64,000 nt of DNA from Diadema setosum (taxonomy: Eukaryota; Echinodermata; Echinoidea; Diadematoida; Diadematidae), in assembly GCF_964275005.1 (NCBI RefSeq), contig NC_092700.1:17579649-17643648 (forward strand). Reading direction: 5' to 3'. Below are positions 22,801-36,400 of this stretch, in pieces (position 1 is the stretch's first letter; every line of letters starts with the position of its first letter). A model generated the notes under the pieces. The model saw nothing but the letters and a program-made list of their open reading frames with translations, was not told where the DNA came from and ran no database searches. The translations under genes and the position numbers were made by a program.

Positions 22801-24652
22801 GGTCAGAGGCAAAAAAAGCGTTCCGCTTTGAAGATAGCAAAATTGATGTCAAGATAAACCTATAGAAATTGTAGTCTGATATCTCCTTCACACATTCTAA
22901 TCGATTTCATAAGATATAAAGTTGTTTCAGGTCCGTAGAATTCATAATTTCAAGAGCAATGTCATAAGCCGTCATTTTTGTGTACAAAGCCTAAGGGGTT
23001 ATAGCCGGGGAGGGGTCAGAGGCAAAAAAAAAGCGTTCCGCTTTGAAGATAACTCAATTGATGTCAAGATAAACATATAGAAGTTGTAGTCTGATATCTC
23101 CTACACACATTCTAATCGATTTCATGAGATGAAAAGTTGTTTCAGGTCCGTAGAATTCATAATTTCAAGAGCAATGTAATAAGCCGTCATTTTGGTGTAC
23201 AAAGCCTATGGGGTTGTAACGAGGGAGGGGTCAGAGGCAAAAAAAGCTCTTCGCTTTGAAGATAACTAAATTGATGTCAAGTTAAACCTATAGAAGTTGT
23301 AGTTTGATATCTCCTTCACACATTCTAATCGATTTCATAAGACGAAAAGTTGTTTCAGGTCCGTAGATCTGATAATTTCAAGGGCAATGTCATAAGCCGT
23401 CATTTTGGCGTACAAAGCCTATGGGGTTGTAACGGGGGAGGGGTCAGAGGAAAAAAAAGCTTTCCGCTTTGAAGATAACTAAATTGATGTCAAGTTAAAC
23501 CTATAGAAGTTGTAGTCTGATATCTCCTTCACACATTCTAATCGATTTCATGAGATATAAAGTTGTTTCAGGTCCGTAGAATTCATAATTTCAAGAGCAA
23601 TGTCATAAGCCGTCATTTTGGTGTACAAAGCCTTAGGGTTTGTAACGGGGAAGGGGTCAGAGGCAGAAAAAGCTTTCCGCTTTGAAGATAACTAAATTGA
23701 TGTCAAGTTAAACCTATAGAAGTTGTAGTCTGATATCTCCTTCACACATTCTAATCAATTTCATAAGATGAAAAGTTGTTTCAGGTCCGTAGAATTCATA
23801 ATTTCAAGAGCAATGTCATAAGCCGCCATTTTTGTGTACAATGCCTATGGGGTTATAGTCGGGGAGGGGACAGAGGCAAAAAAAGAGCGTTCCGCTTTGA
23901 AGATAACTAAATTGATGTCAAGATAAACCTAAAGAAGTTGTAGTCTGATATCTCCTTCACACATTTTAATCGATATCATAAGACGAAAAGTTGCTTCATG
24001 TCCGTAGAATTGATCATTTTTCAAGGGCAATGTCATAAGCCGTCATTTTGGTGTACAAAGCCTAAGGGGTTGTAACGGGGGAGGGGTCAGAGGCAAAAAA
24101 AGCGTTCCGCTTTGAAGATAACAAAATTGATGTCAAGATAAACCTCTAGAAATTGTAGTCTGATATCTCCTTCACACATTCTAATCGATTTCATAAGATA
24201 TAAAGTTGTTTCAGGTCCGTAGAATTCATAATTTCAAGAGCAATGTCATAAGCCGTCATTTTTGTGTACAAAGCCTAAGGGGTTATAGCCGGGGAGGGGT
24301 CAGAGGCAAAAAAAAGCGTTCCGCTTTGAAGATAATTCAATTGATGTCAAGATAAACATATAGAAGTTGTAGTCTGATATCTCCTACACACATTCTAATC
24401 GATTTCATGAGATGAAAAGTTGTTTCAGGTCCGTAGAATTCATAATTTCAAGAGCAATGTCATAAGCCGTCATTTTGGTGTACAAAGCCTATGGGGTTGT
24501 AACGAGGGAGGGGTCAGAGGCAAAAAAAGCTCTTCGCTTTGAAGATAACTAAATTGATGTCAAGTTAAACCTATAGAAGTTGTAGTCTGATATCTCCTTC
24601 ACACATTCTAATCGATTTCATAAGACGAAAAGTTGTTTCAGGTCCGTAGATC
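19891..24652. repeat. Higher-order repeat block A: 6+5 = 11-mer (~2,356 bp)
   Basis: The variant 'cttaacatattc' occurs at 19891 and 22247 (2,356 bp apart). 'gttgcttcatg' occurs at 20351, 21635, 22706 and 23990, so spacings are 1,284, 1,071 and 1,284, i.e. 6, 5 and 6 monomers. 'agatctgataatttc' occurs at about 21011, 23368 and 24653 (2,357, then 1,285). The block is therefore an 11-mer that itself contains a duplicated ~6-mer. Confidence 0.9.
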
Positions 24653-25950
24653 TGATAATTTCAAGGGCAATGTCATAAGCCGTCATTTTGGTGTACAAAG
24701 CCTATGGGGTTGTAACGGGGGAGGGGTCAGAGGAAAAAAAAGCTTTCCGCTTTGAAGATAACTAAATTGATGTCAAGTTAAACCTATAGAAGTTGTAGTC
24801 TGATATCTCCTTAACACATTCTAATCGATTTCATGAGATATAAAGTTGTTTCAGGTCCGTAGAATTCATAATTTCAAGAGAAATGTCATAAGCCGTCATT
24901 TTGGTGTACAAAGCCTATGGGGTTATAGCCGGATAGGGGTCAGAGGCCCAAAAAGCGTTCCGCTTTGAAGATAGCTAAATTGATGTCAAGATAAACATAT
25001 AGAAGTTGTAGTCTGATATCTCCTTCACACATTCTAATCGATTTCATAAGATGAAAAGTTGTTTCAGGTCCGTAGAATTCATAATTTCAAGGGCAATGTC
25101 ATAAGCCGTCATTTTGGTGTACAAAGCCTATGGGGTTGTAACGGAGGAGGGGTCAGGGGCAAAAAAAGCTTTCCGCTTTGAAGATAACTAAATTGATGTC
25201 AAGTTAAACCTATAGAAGTTGTAGTCTGATATCTCCTTAACACATTCTAATCGATTTCATGAGATATAAAGTTGTTTCAGGTCCGTAGAATTCATAATTT
25301 CAAGAGCAATGTCATAAGCCGTCATTTTGGTGTACGAAGCCTATGGGGTTGTAGCCGGGGAGGGGTCAGAGGCAAAAAAAAGCGTTCCGCTTTGAAGATA
25401 ATTAAATTGATGTCAAGATAAACCTATAGAAGTTGTAGTCTGATATCTCCTTCACACATTCTAATCGATTTCATAAGACCAAAAGTTGTTTCAGGTCCGT
25501 AGAATTGATAATTTCAAGGGCAATGTCATAAGCCGTCATTTTCGTGTACAAAGCCTATGGGGTTATAGCCGGGGAGGGGTCAGAGGCAAAAAAAAACGTT
25601 CCGCTTTGAAGATAACTAAATTGATGTCAAGATAAACATATAGAAGTTGTAGTCTGATATCTCCTTCACACATTCTAATCGATTTCATAAGATGAAAAGT
25701 TGTTTCAGGTCCGTAGAATTCATAATTTCAAGAGCAATGTCATAAGCCGTCATTTTGGTGTACAAAGCCTTCAGGTTTGTAACGGGGGAGGGGTCAGAGG
25801 CAAAAAAAGCTTTCCGCTTTGAAGATAACTAAATTGATGTCAAGTTAAACCTATAGAAGTTGTAGTCTGATATCTCCTTCACACATTCTAATCGATTTCA
25901 TAAGACCAAAAGTTGTTTCAGGTCCGTAGAATTCATAATTTCAAGAAAAA

Positions 25951-28900
25951 TGTCATGTAGGCCGTCATTTTGGTGTCCAAATCTTATGGGGTTATAACGG
26001 GGGAGGGGTCAGAGGCAAAAAAAGCGTTCCGCTTTGAAGATATCTAAATTGATGTCAAGATAAACCTATAGAAGTTGTAGTCTGATATCTCCTTCACACA
26101 TTCTAATTGATTTCATAAGAGGAAAAGTTGTTTCAGGTCCGTGAAATTGATAATTTCAAGGGCAATGTCTTAAGCCGTCGATCATTTTGGTGTCCAAAGC
26201 CTATGGGGTTATAGCCGGGGAGGGGTCAGAGGCAAAAAAAGTGTTCCGCTTTGAAGATATCTAAATTGCTGTCAAGATAAACCTATAGAAGTTGTAGTCT
26301 GATATCTCCTTCACACATTCTAATCGATTTCATAAGACGAAAAGTTGTTTCAGGTCCGTAGAATTCATAATTTCAAGGGCAATGTCATAAGCCGTCATTT
26401 TCGTGTACAAAGCCTATGGGGTTATAGCCGGGGAGGGGTCAGAGGCAAAAAAAGCGTTCCGCTTTGAAGATAACTAAATTGATGTCAAGATAAACATATA
26501 GAAGTTGTAGTCTGATATCTCCTTCACACATTCTAATCGATTTCATAAGATGAAAAGTTGTTTCAGGTCCGTAGAATTCATAATTTCAAGAGCAATGTCA
26601 TAAGCCGTCATTTTGGTGTACAAAGCCTATGGGGTTGTAACGAGGGAGGGGTCAGAGGCAAAAAAAGCTTTCCACTTTGAAGATAGCTAAATTGATGTCA
26701 AGTTAAACCTATAGAAGTTGTAGTCTGATATCTCCTTAACACATTCTAATCGATTTCATAAGACGAAAAGTTGTTTCAGGTCCGTAGAATTCATAATTTC
26801 AAGGGCAATGTCATAAGCCGTCATTTTGGTGTACAAAGCCTATGGGGTTATAGCCGGGGAGGGGTCAGAGGAAAAAAAAGCGTTCCGCTTTGAAGATAAC
26901 TAAATTGATGTCAAGATAAACATATAGAAGTTGTAGTCTGATATCTCCTTCACATATTCTAATCGATTTCATAAGAGGAAAAGTTGTTTCAGGTCCGTGA
27001 AATTGATAATTTCAAGGGCAATGTCTTAAGCCGTCATTTTGGTGTACAAAGCCTATGGGGTTATAGCCGGGGAGGGGTCAGAGGCAAAAAAAGTGTTCGG
27101 CTTCGAAGATATCTAAATTGCTGTCAAGGTAAACCTATAGAAGTTGTAGTCTGATATCTCCTTCACACATTCTAATCGATTTCATAAGACGAAAAGTTGT
27201 TTCAGATCCGTAGAATTGATAATTTCAAGGGCAATGTCATAAGCCGTCATTTTCGTGTACAAAGCCTATAGGGTTGTAACGGGGGAGGGGTCAGAGGCAA
27301 AAAAAGCTTTCCACTTTGAAGATAACTAAATTGATGTCAAGATAAACCTCTAGAAGTTGTAGTTTGATAGCTCCTTCACACATTCTAATCGATTTCATAA
27401 GACGAAAACTTGTTTCAGGTCCGTAGAATTGATAATTTCAAGGGCAATGTCATAAGCCTTCATTTTGGTGTACAAAGCCTGAGGGGTTGTAACGGGGGAG
27501 GGGTCAGAGGCAAAAAAAGCGTTCTGCTTTGAAGATAGCTAAATTGATGTCAAGATAAACCTATAGAAGTTGTAGTCTGATATCTCCTTCACACATTCTA
27601 ACTGATTTCCTAAGACGAAAAATTGTTTCAGTTCCGTAGAATTCATAATATTTCAAGGGCAATGTCATAAGCCGTCATTTTCGTGTACAAAGCCTATGGG
27701 GTTATAGCCGGGGAGGGGTCAGAGGCAAGAAAAGCTTTCCACTTTGAAGATAACTAAACTGCAGGCACCGTAACACATTCTAATCGATTTCATAAGACGA
27801 AAAGTTGTTTCAGGTCCGTAGAATTCATAATTTCAAGGGCAATGTCATAAGCCGTCATTTTCGTGTACAAAGCCTATGGGGTTATATCCGGGGAGGGGTC
27901 AGAGGCAAAAAAAGCGTTCCGCTTTGAAGATAACTAAATTGATGTCAAGATAAACATATAGAAGTTGTAGTCTGATATCTCCTTCACACATTTTAATCGA
28001 TTTCATAAGACGAAAAGTTGTTTCATGTTCGTAGAATTGATCATTTTTCAAGGGCAATGTCATAAGCCGTCATTTTGGTGTACAAAGCCTACAAAGGGGT
28101 TGTAACGGGGAAGGGGTCAGAGGCAAAAAAAGCTTTCCGCTTTGAAGATAACTAAATTGATGTCAAGTTAAACCTATAGAAGTTGTAGTCTGATATCTCC
28201 TTCACACATTCTAATCAATTTCATAAGATAAAAAGTTGTTTCAGGTCCGTAGAATTCATAATTTCAAGAGCAATGTCATAAGCCGCCATTTTTGTGTACA
28301 ATGCCTATGGGGTTATAGTCGGGGAGGGGACAGAGGCAAAAAAAAAGCGTTCCGCTTTGAAGATAACTAAATTGATGTCAAGATAAACCTAAAGAAGTTG
28401 TAGTCTGATATCTCCTTCACACATTTTAATCGATTTCATAAGACGAAAAGTTGTTTCATGTTCGTAGAATTGATCATTTTTCAAGGGCAATGTCATAAGC
28501 CGTCATTTTGGTGTACAAAGCCTAAGGGGTTGTAACGGGGGAGGGGTCAGAGGCAAAAAAAGCGTTCCGCTTTGAAGATAGCTAAATTGATGTCAAGATA
28601 AACCTCTAGAAGTTGTAGTCTGATAGCTCCTTCACACATTCTAATCGATTTCATAAGATGAAAAGTTGTTTCAGGTCCGTAGAATTCATAATTTCAAGAG
28701 CAATGTCATAAGCCGTCATTTTGGAGTACAAAGCCTATAGGGTTGTAACGGGGGAGGGGTCAGAGGCAAAAAAAGCTTTCCACTTTGAAGATAACTAAAT
28801 TGATGTCAAGATAAACCTCTAGAAGTTGTAGTCTGATAGCTCCTTCACACATTCTAATCGATTTCATAAGACGAAAACTTGTTTCAGGTCCGTAGAATTC

Positions 28901-30409
28901 ATAATTTCAAGGGCAATGTCATAAGCCTTCATTTTGGTGTACAAAGCCTATGGGGTTGTAACGGGGGAGGGGTCAGAGGCAAAAAAAGCGTTCTGCTTTG
29001 AAGATAGCTAAATTGATGTCAAGATAAACCTATAGAAGTTGTAGTCTGATATCTCCTTCACACATTCTAATTGATTTCATAAGACGAAAAGTTGTTTCAG
29101 GTCCGTAGAATTCATAATTTCAAGAGCAATGTCAGAAGCCGTCATTTTCGTGTACAAAGCCTATTGGGTTATAGCCCGTTAGGGGTCAGAGGCAAAAAAA
29201 GCGTTCCGCTATGAAGATAACTAAATTGATGTCAAGATAAACCTATAGAAGTTGTAGTCTGATATCTCCTTCACACATTCAAATCGATATCATATAATGA
29301 AAAGTTGTTTCAGGTCCGTAGAATTCATAATTTCAAGAGCAATGTAATAAGCCGTCGTTTTGGTGTACAAAGCCTATGGGGTTGTAACGAGGGATGGGTC
29401 AGAGGCAAAAAAAGCTTTCCACTTTGAAGATAACTAAATTGATGTCAAGTTAAACCTATAGAAGATGTAGTCTGATATCTCCTTAACACATTCTAATCGA
29501 TTTCATAAGTCGAAAAGTTGTTTCAGGTCCGTAGAATTCATAATTTCAAGGGCAATGTCATAAGCCGTCATTTTCGTGTACAAAGCCTATGGGGTTATAG
29601 CCGGGGAGGGGTCAGAGGCAAAAAAAGCGTTCCGCTTTGAAGATAACTAAATTGATGTCAAGATAAACATATAGAAGTTGTAGTCTGATATCTCCTTCAC
29701 ACATTCTAATCGATTTCATAAGATGAAAAGTTGTTTCAGGTCCGTAGAATTCATAATTTCAAGAGCAATGTCATAAGCCGTCATTTTGGTGTACGAAGCC
29801 TATGGGGTTGTAGCCGGGGAGGGGTCAGAGGCAAAAAAAAGCGTTCCGCTTTGAAGATAATTAAATTGATGTCAAGATAAACCTATAGAAGTTGTAGTCT
29901 GATATCTCCTTCACACATTCTAATCGATTTCATAAGACCAAAAGTTGTTTCAGGTCCGTAGAATTGATAATTTCAAGGGCAATGTCATAAGCCGTCATTT
30001 TCGTGTACAAAGCCTATGGGGTTATAGCCGGGGAGGGGTCAGAGGCAAAAAAAAACGTTCCGCTTTGAAGATAACTAAATTGATGTCAAGATAAACATAT
30101 AGAAGTTGTAGTCTGATATCTCCTTCACACATTCTAATCGATTTCATAAGATGAAAAGTTGTTTCAGGTCCGTAGAATTCATAATTTCAAGAGCAATGTC
30201 ATAAGCCGTCATTTTGGTGTACAAAGCCTTCAGGTTTGTAACGGGGGAGGGGTCAGAGGCAAAAAAAGCTTTCCGCTTTGAAGATAACTAAATTGATGTC
30301 AAGTTAAACCTATAGAAGTTGTAGTCTGATATCTCCTTCACACATTCTAATCGATTTCATAAGACCAAAAGTTGTTTCAGGTCCGTAGAATTCATAATTT
30401 CAAGAAAAA
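25951..30409. repeat. Higher-order repeat block B: ~21-mer (~4,460 bp)
   Basis: The variant 'tgtcatgtaggccgtc' recurs from 25951 to 30410 (4,459 bp). The truncated monomer recurs from 27761 to 32227 (4,466 bp), and 'gtacgaagcc' from about 25335 to 29792 (4,457 bp). It is a shorter relative of block C, lacking about four monomers. Confidence 0.9.
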
Positions 30410-33400
30410 TGTCATGTAGGCCGTCATTTTGGTGTCCAAATCTTATGGGGTTATAACGGGGGAGGGGTCAGAGGCAAAAAAAGCGTTCCGCTTTGAAGAT
30501 ATCTAAATTGATGTCAAGATAAACCTATAGAAGTTGTAGTCTGATATCTCCTTCACACATTCTAATTGATTTCATAAGAGGAAAAGTTGTTTCAGGTCCG
30601 TGAAATTGATAATTTCAAGGGCAATGTCTTAAGCCGTCGATCATTTTGGTGTCCAAAGCCTATGGGGTTATAGCCGGGGAGGGGTCAGAGGCAAAAAAAG
30701 TGTTCCGCTTTGAAGATATCTAAATTGCTGTCAAGATAAACCTATAGAAGTTGTAGTCTGATATCTCCTTCACACATTACACATTCTAATCGATTTCATA
30801 AGACGAAAAGTTGTTTCAGGTCCGTAGAATTCATAATTTCAAGGGCAATGTCATAAGCCGTCATTTTCGTGTACAAAGCCTATGGGGTTATAGCCGGGGA
30901 GGGGTCAGAGGCAAAAAAAGCGTTCCGCTTTGAAGATAACTAAATTGATGTCAAGATAAACATATAGAAGTTGTAGTCTGATATCTCCTTCACACATTCT
31001 AATCGATTTCATAAGATGAAAAGTTGTTTCAGGTCCGTAGAATTCATAATTTCAAGAGCAATGTCATAAGCCGTCATTTTGGTGTACAAAGCCTATGGGG
31101 TTGTAACGAGGGAGGGGTCAGAGGCAAAAAAAGCTTTCCACTTTGAAGATAGCTAAATTGATGTCAAGTTAAACCTATAGAAGTTGTAGTCTGATATCTC
31201 CTTAACACATTCTAATCGATTTCATAAGACGAAAAGTTGTTTCAGGTCCGTAGAATTCATAATTTCAAGGGCAATGTCATAAGCCGTCATTTTGGTGTAC
31301 AAAGCCTATGGGGTTATAGCCGGGGAGGGGTCAGAGGAAAAAAAAGCGTTCCGCTTTGAAGATAACTAAATTGATGTCAAGATAAACATATAGAAGTTGT
31401 AGTCTGATATCTCCTTCACATATTCTAATCGATTTCATAAGAGGAAAAGTTGTTTCAGGTCCGTGAAATTGATAATTTCAAGGGCAATGTCTTAAGCCGT
31501 CATTTTGGTGTACAAAGCCTATGGGGTTATAGCCGGGGAGGGGTCAGAGGCAAAAAAAGTGTTCGGCTTCGAAGATATCTAAATTGCTGTCAAGGTAAAC
31601 CTATAGAAGTTGTAGTCTGATATCTCCTTCACACATTCTAATCGATTTCATAAGACGAAAAGTTGTTTCAGATCCGTAGAATTGATAATTTCAAGGGCAA
31701 TGTCATAAGCCGTCATTTTCGTGTACAAAGCCTATAGGGTTGTAACGGGGGAGGGGTCAGAGGCAAAAAAAGCTTTCCACTTTGAAGATAACTAAATTGA
31801 TGTCAAGATAAACCTCTAGAAGTTGTAGTTTGATAGCTCCTTCACACATTCTAATCGATTTCATAAGACGAAAACTTGTTTCAGGTCCGTAGAATTGATA
31901 ATTTCAAGGGCAATGTCATAAGCCTTCATTTTGGTGTACAAAGCCTGAGGGGTTGTAACGGGGGAGGGGTCAGAGGCAAAAAAAGCGTTCTGCTTTGAAG
32001 ATAGCTAAATTGATGTCAAGATAAACCTATAGAAGTTGTAGTCTGATATCTCCTTCACACATTCTAACTGATTTCCTAAGACGAAAAATTGTTTCAGTTC
32101 CGTAGAATTCATAATATTTCAAGGGCAATGTCATAAGCCGTCATTTTCGTGTACAAAGCCTATGGGGTTATAGCCGGGGAGGGGTCAGAGGCAAGAAAAG
32201 CTTTCCACTTTGAAGATAACTAAACTGCAGGCACCGTAACACATTCTAATCGATTTCATAAGACGAAAAGTTGTTTCAGGTCCGTAGAATTCATAATTTC
32301 AAGGGCAATGTCATAAGCCGTCATTTTCGTGTACAAAGCCTATGGGGTTATATCCGGGGAGGGGTCAGAGGCAAAAAAAGCGTTCCGCTTTGAAGATAAC
32401 TAAATTGATGTCAAGATAAACATATAGAAGTTGTAGTCTGATATCTCCTTCACACATTTTAATCGATTTCATAAGACGAAAAGTTGTTTCATGTTCGTAG
32501 AATTGATCATTTTTCAAGGGCAATGTCATAAGCCGTCATTTTGTGTACAAAGCCTAAGGGGTTGTAACGGGGAAGGGGTCAGAGGCAAAAAAAGCTTTCC
32601 GCTTTGAAGATAACTAAATTGATGTCAAGTTAAACCTATAGAAGTTGTAGTCTGATATCTCCTTCACACATTCTAATCAATTTCATAAGATGAAAAGTTG
32701 TTTCAGGTCCGTAGAATTCATAATTTCAAGAGCAATGTCATAAGCCGCCATTTTTGTGTACAATGCCTATGGGGTTATAGTCGGGGAGGGGACAGAGGCA
32801 AAAAAAAAGCGTTCCGCTTTGAAGATAACTAAATTGATGTCAAGATAAACCTAAAGAAGTTGTAGTCTGATATCTCCTTCACACATTTTAATCGATTTCA
32901 TAAGACGAAAAGTTGTTTCATGTTCGTAGAATTGATCATTTTTCAAGGGCAATGTCATAAGCCGTCATTTTGGTGTACAAAGCCTAAGGGGTTGTAACGG
33001 GGGAGGGGTCAGAGGCAAAAAAAGCGTTCCGCTTTGAAGATAACAAAATTGATGTCAAGATAAACCTATAGAAATTGTAGTCTGATCTCCTTCACACATT
33101 CTAATCGATTTCATAAGATATAAAGTTGTTTCAGGTCCGTAGAATTCATAATTTCAAGAGCAATGTCATAAGCCGTCATTTTGTATACAAAGCCTAAGGG
33201 GTTATAGCCGGGGAGGGGTCAGAGGCAAAAAAAGCGTTCCGATTTGAAGATCACTCAATTGATGTCAAGATAAACATATAGAAGTTGTAGTCTGATATCT
33301 CCTTCACACATTCTAATCGATTTCATGAGACGAAAAGTTGTTTCAGGTCCGTAGAATTGATAATTTCAAGGGCAATGTCATAAGCCGACATTTTCGTGTA

Positions 33401-36400
33401 CAAAGCCTATGGGGTTATAGCCGGGGAGGGGTCAGAGGCAAAAAAAGCGTTCCGCTTTGAAGATAACTAAATTGATGTCAAGATAAACATATAGAAGTTG
33501 TAGTCTGATATCTCCTTCACACATTCTAATCGATTTCATAAGATGAAAAGTTGTTTCAGGTCTGTAGAATTCATAATTTCAAGAGCAATGTCATCAGCCG
33601 TCATTTTGGTGTACAAAGCCTTAGGGTTTGTAACGGGGGAGGGGTCAGAGGCAAAAAAAGCTTTCCGCTTTGAAGATAACTAAATTGATGTCAAATTAAA
33701 CCTATAGAAGTTGTAGTCTGATATCTCCTTCACACATTCTAATCGATTTCAAAAGATGAAAAGTTGTTTCAGGTCCGTAGAATTCATAATTTCAAGAGCA
33801 ATGTCATAAGCCGCCATTTTTGTGTATAAAGCCTAAGGGGTTATAGCCGGGGAGGGGTCGGAGGCAAAAAAAAGCGTTCCGCTTTGAAGATAACTAAATT
33901 GATGTCAAGATAAACCTATAAAAGTTGTAGTCTGATATCTCCTTCACACATTCTAATCGATTTCATAAGAGGAAAAGTTGTTTCAGGTCCGTGAAATTGA
34001 TAATTTCAAGGGCAATGTCTTAAGCCGTCATTTTGGTGTACAAAGCCTATGGGGTTATAGCCGGGGAGGGGTCAGAGGCAAAAAAAGTGTTCAGCTTTGA
34101 AGATATCTAAATTGCTGTCAAGGTAAACCTATAGAAGTTGTAGTCTGATATCTCCTTCACACATTCTAATCGACTTCATAAGACGAAAAGTTGTTTCAGA
34201 TCCGTAGAATTGATAATTTCAAGGGCTATGTCATAAGCCGTCATTTTCGTGTACAAAGCCTATGGGGTTACAGCCGTGGAGGGGTCAGAGGCAAAAAAAG
34301 CGTTCCGCTTTGAAGATAACTAAATTGATGTCAAGATAAACATATAGAAGTTGTAGTCTGATATCTCCTTCACACATTCTAATCGATTTCATAAGATGAA
34401 AAGTTGTTTCAGGTCCGTAGAATTCATAATTTCAAGAGCAATGTCATAAGCCGTCATTTTGGAGTACAAAGCCTATAGGGTTGTAACGGGGGAGGGGTCA
34501 GAGGCAAAAAAAGCTTTCCACTTTGAAGATAACTAAATTGATGTCAAGATAAACCTCTAGAAGTTGTAGTCTGATAGCTCCTTCACACATTCTAATCGAT
34601 TTCATAAGACGAAAACTTGTTTCAGGTCCGTAGAATTCATAATTTCAAGGGCAATGTCATAAGCCTTCATTTTGGTGTACAAAGCCTATGGGGTTGTAAC
34701 GGGGGAGGGGTCAGAGGCAAAAAAGCGTTCTGCTTTGAAGATAGCTAAATTGATGTCAAGATAAACCTATAGAAGTTGTAGTCTGATATCTCCTTCACAC
34801 ATTCTAATTGATTTCATAAGACGAAAAGTTGTTTCAGGTCCGTAGAATTCATAATTTCAAGAGCAATGTCAGAAGCCGTCATTTTCGTGTACAAAGCCTA
34901 TTGGGTTATAGCCCGTTAGGGGCCAGAGGCAAAAAAAGCGTTCCGCTATGAAGATAACTAAATTGATGTCAAGATAAACCTATAGAAGTTGTAGTCTGAT
35001 ATCTCCTTCACACATTCAAATCGATATCATATAATGAAAAGTTGTTTCAGGTCCGTAGAATTCATAATTTCAAGAGCAATGTAATAAGCCGTCGTTTTGG
35101 TGTACAAAGCCTATGGGGTTGTAACGAGGGATGGGTCAGAGGCAAAAAAAGCTTTCCACTTTGAAGATAACTAAATTGATGTCAAGTTAAACCTATAGAA
35201 GATGTAGTCTGATATCTCCTTAACACATTCTAATCGATTTCATAAGTCGAAAAGTTGTTTCAGGTCCGTAGAATTCATAATTTCAAGGGCAATGTCATAA
35301 GCCGTCATTTTCGTGTACAAAGCCTATGGGGTTATAGCCGGGGAGGGGTCAGAGGCAAAAAAAGCGTTCCGCTTTGAAGATAACTAAATTGATGTCACGA
35401 TAAACATATAGAAGTTGTAGTCTGATATCTCCTTCACACATTCTAATCGATTTCATAAGATGAAAAGTTGTTTCAGGTCCGTAGAATTCATAATTTCAAG
35501 AGCAATGTCATAAGCCGTCATTTTGGTGTACAAAGCCTTAAGGTTTGTAACGGGGGAGGGGTCAGAGGCAAAAAAAGCTTTCCGCTTTGAAGATAACTAA
35601 ATTGATGTCAAGTTAAACCTATAGAAGTTGTAGTCTGATATCTCCTTCACACATTCTAATCGATTTCATAAGACCAAAAGTTGTTTCAGGTCCGTAGAAT
35701 TCATAATTTCAAGAAAAATGTCATGTAGGCCGTCATTTTGGTGTCCAAATCTTATGGGGTTATAACGGGGGAGGGGTCAGAGGCAAAAAAAGCGTTCCGC
35801 TTTGAAGATATCTAAATTGATGTCAAGATAAACCTATTGAAGTTGTAGTCTGATATCTCCTTCACACATTCTAATTGATTTCATAAGAGGAAAAGTTGTT
35901 TCAGGTCCGTGAAATTGATAATTTCAAGGGCAATGTCTTAAGCCGTCGATCATTTTGGTGTCCAAAGCCTATGGGGTTATAGCCGGGGAGGGGTCAGAGG
36001 CAAAAAAAGTGTTCCGCTTTGAAGATATCTAAATTGCTGTCAAGATAAACCTATAGAAGTTGTAGTCTGATATCTCCTTCACACATTCTAATCGATTTCA
36101 TAAGACGAAAAGTTGTTTCAGGTCCGTAGAATTCATAATTTCAAGGGCAATGTCATAAGCCGTCATTTTCGTGTACAAAGCCTATGGGGTTATAGCCGGG
36201 GAGGGGTCAGAGGCAAAAAAAGCGTTCCGCTTTGAAGATAACTAAATTGATGTCAAGATAAACATATAGAAGTTGTAGTCTGATATCTCCTTCACACATT
36301 CTAATCGATTTCATAAGATGAAAAGTTGTTTCAGGTCCGTAGAATTCATAATTTCAAGAGCAATGTCATAAGCCGTCATTTTGGTGTACAAAGCCTATGG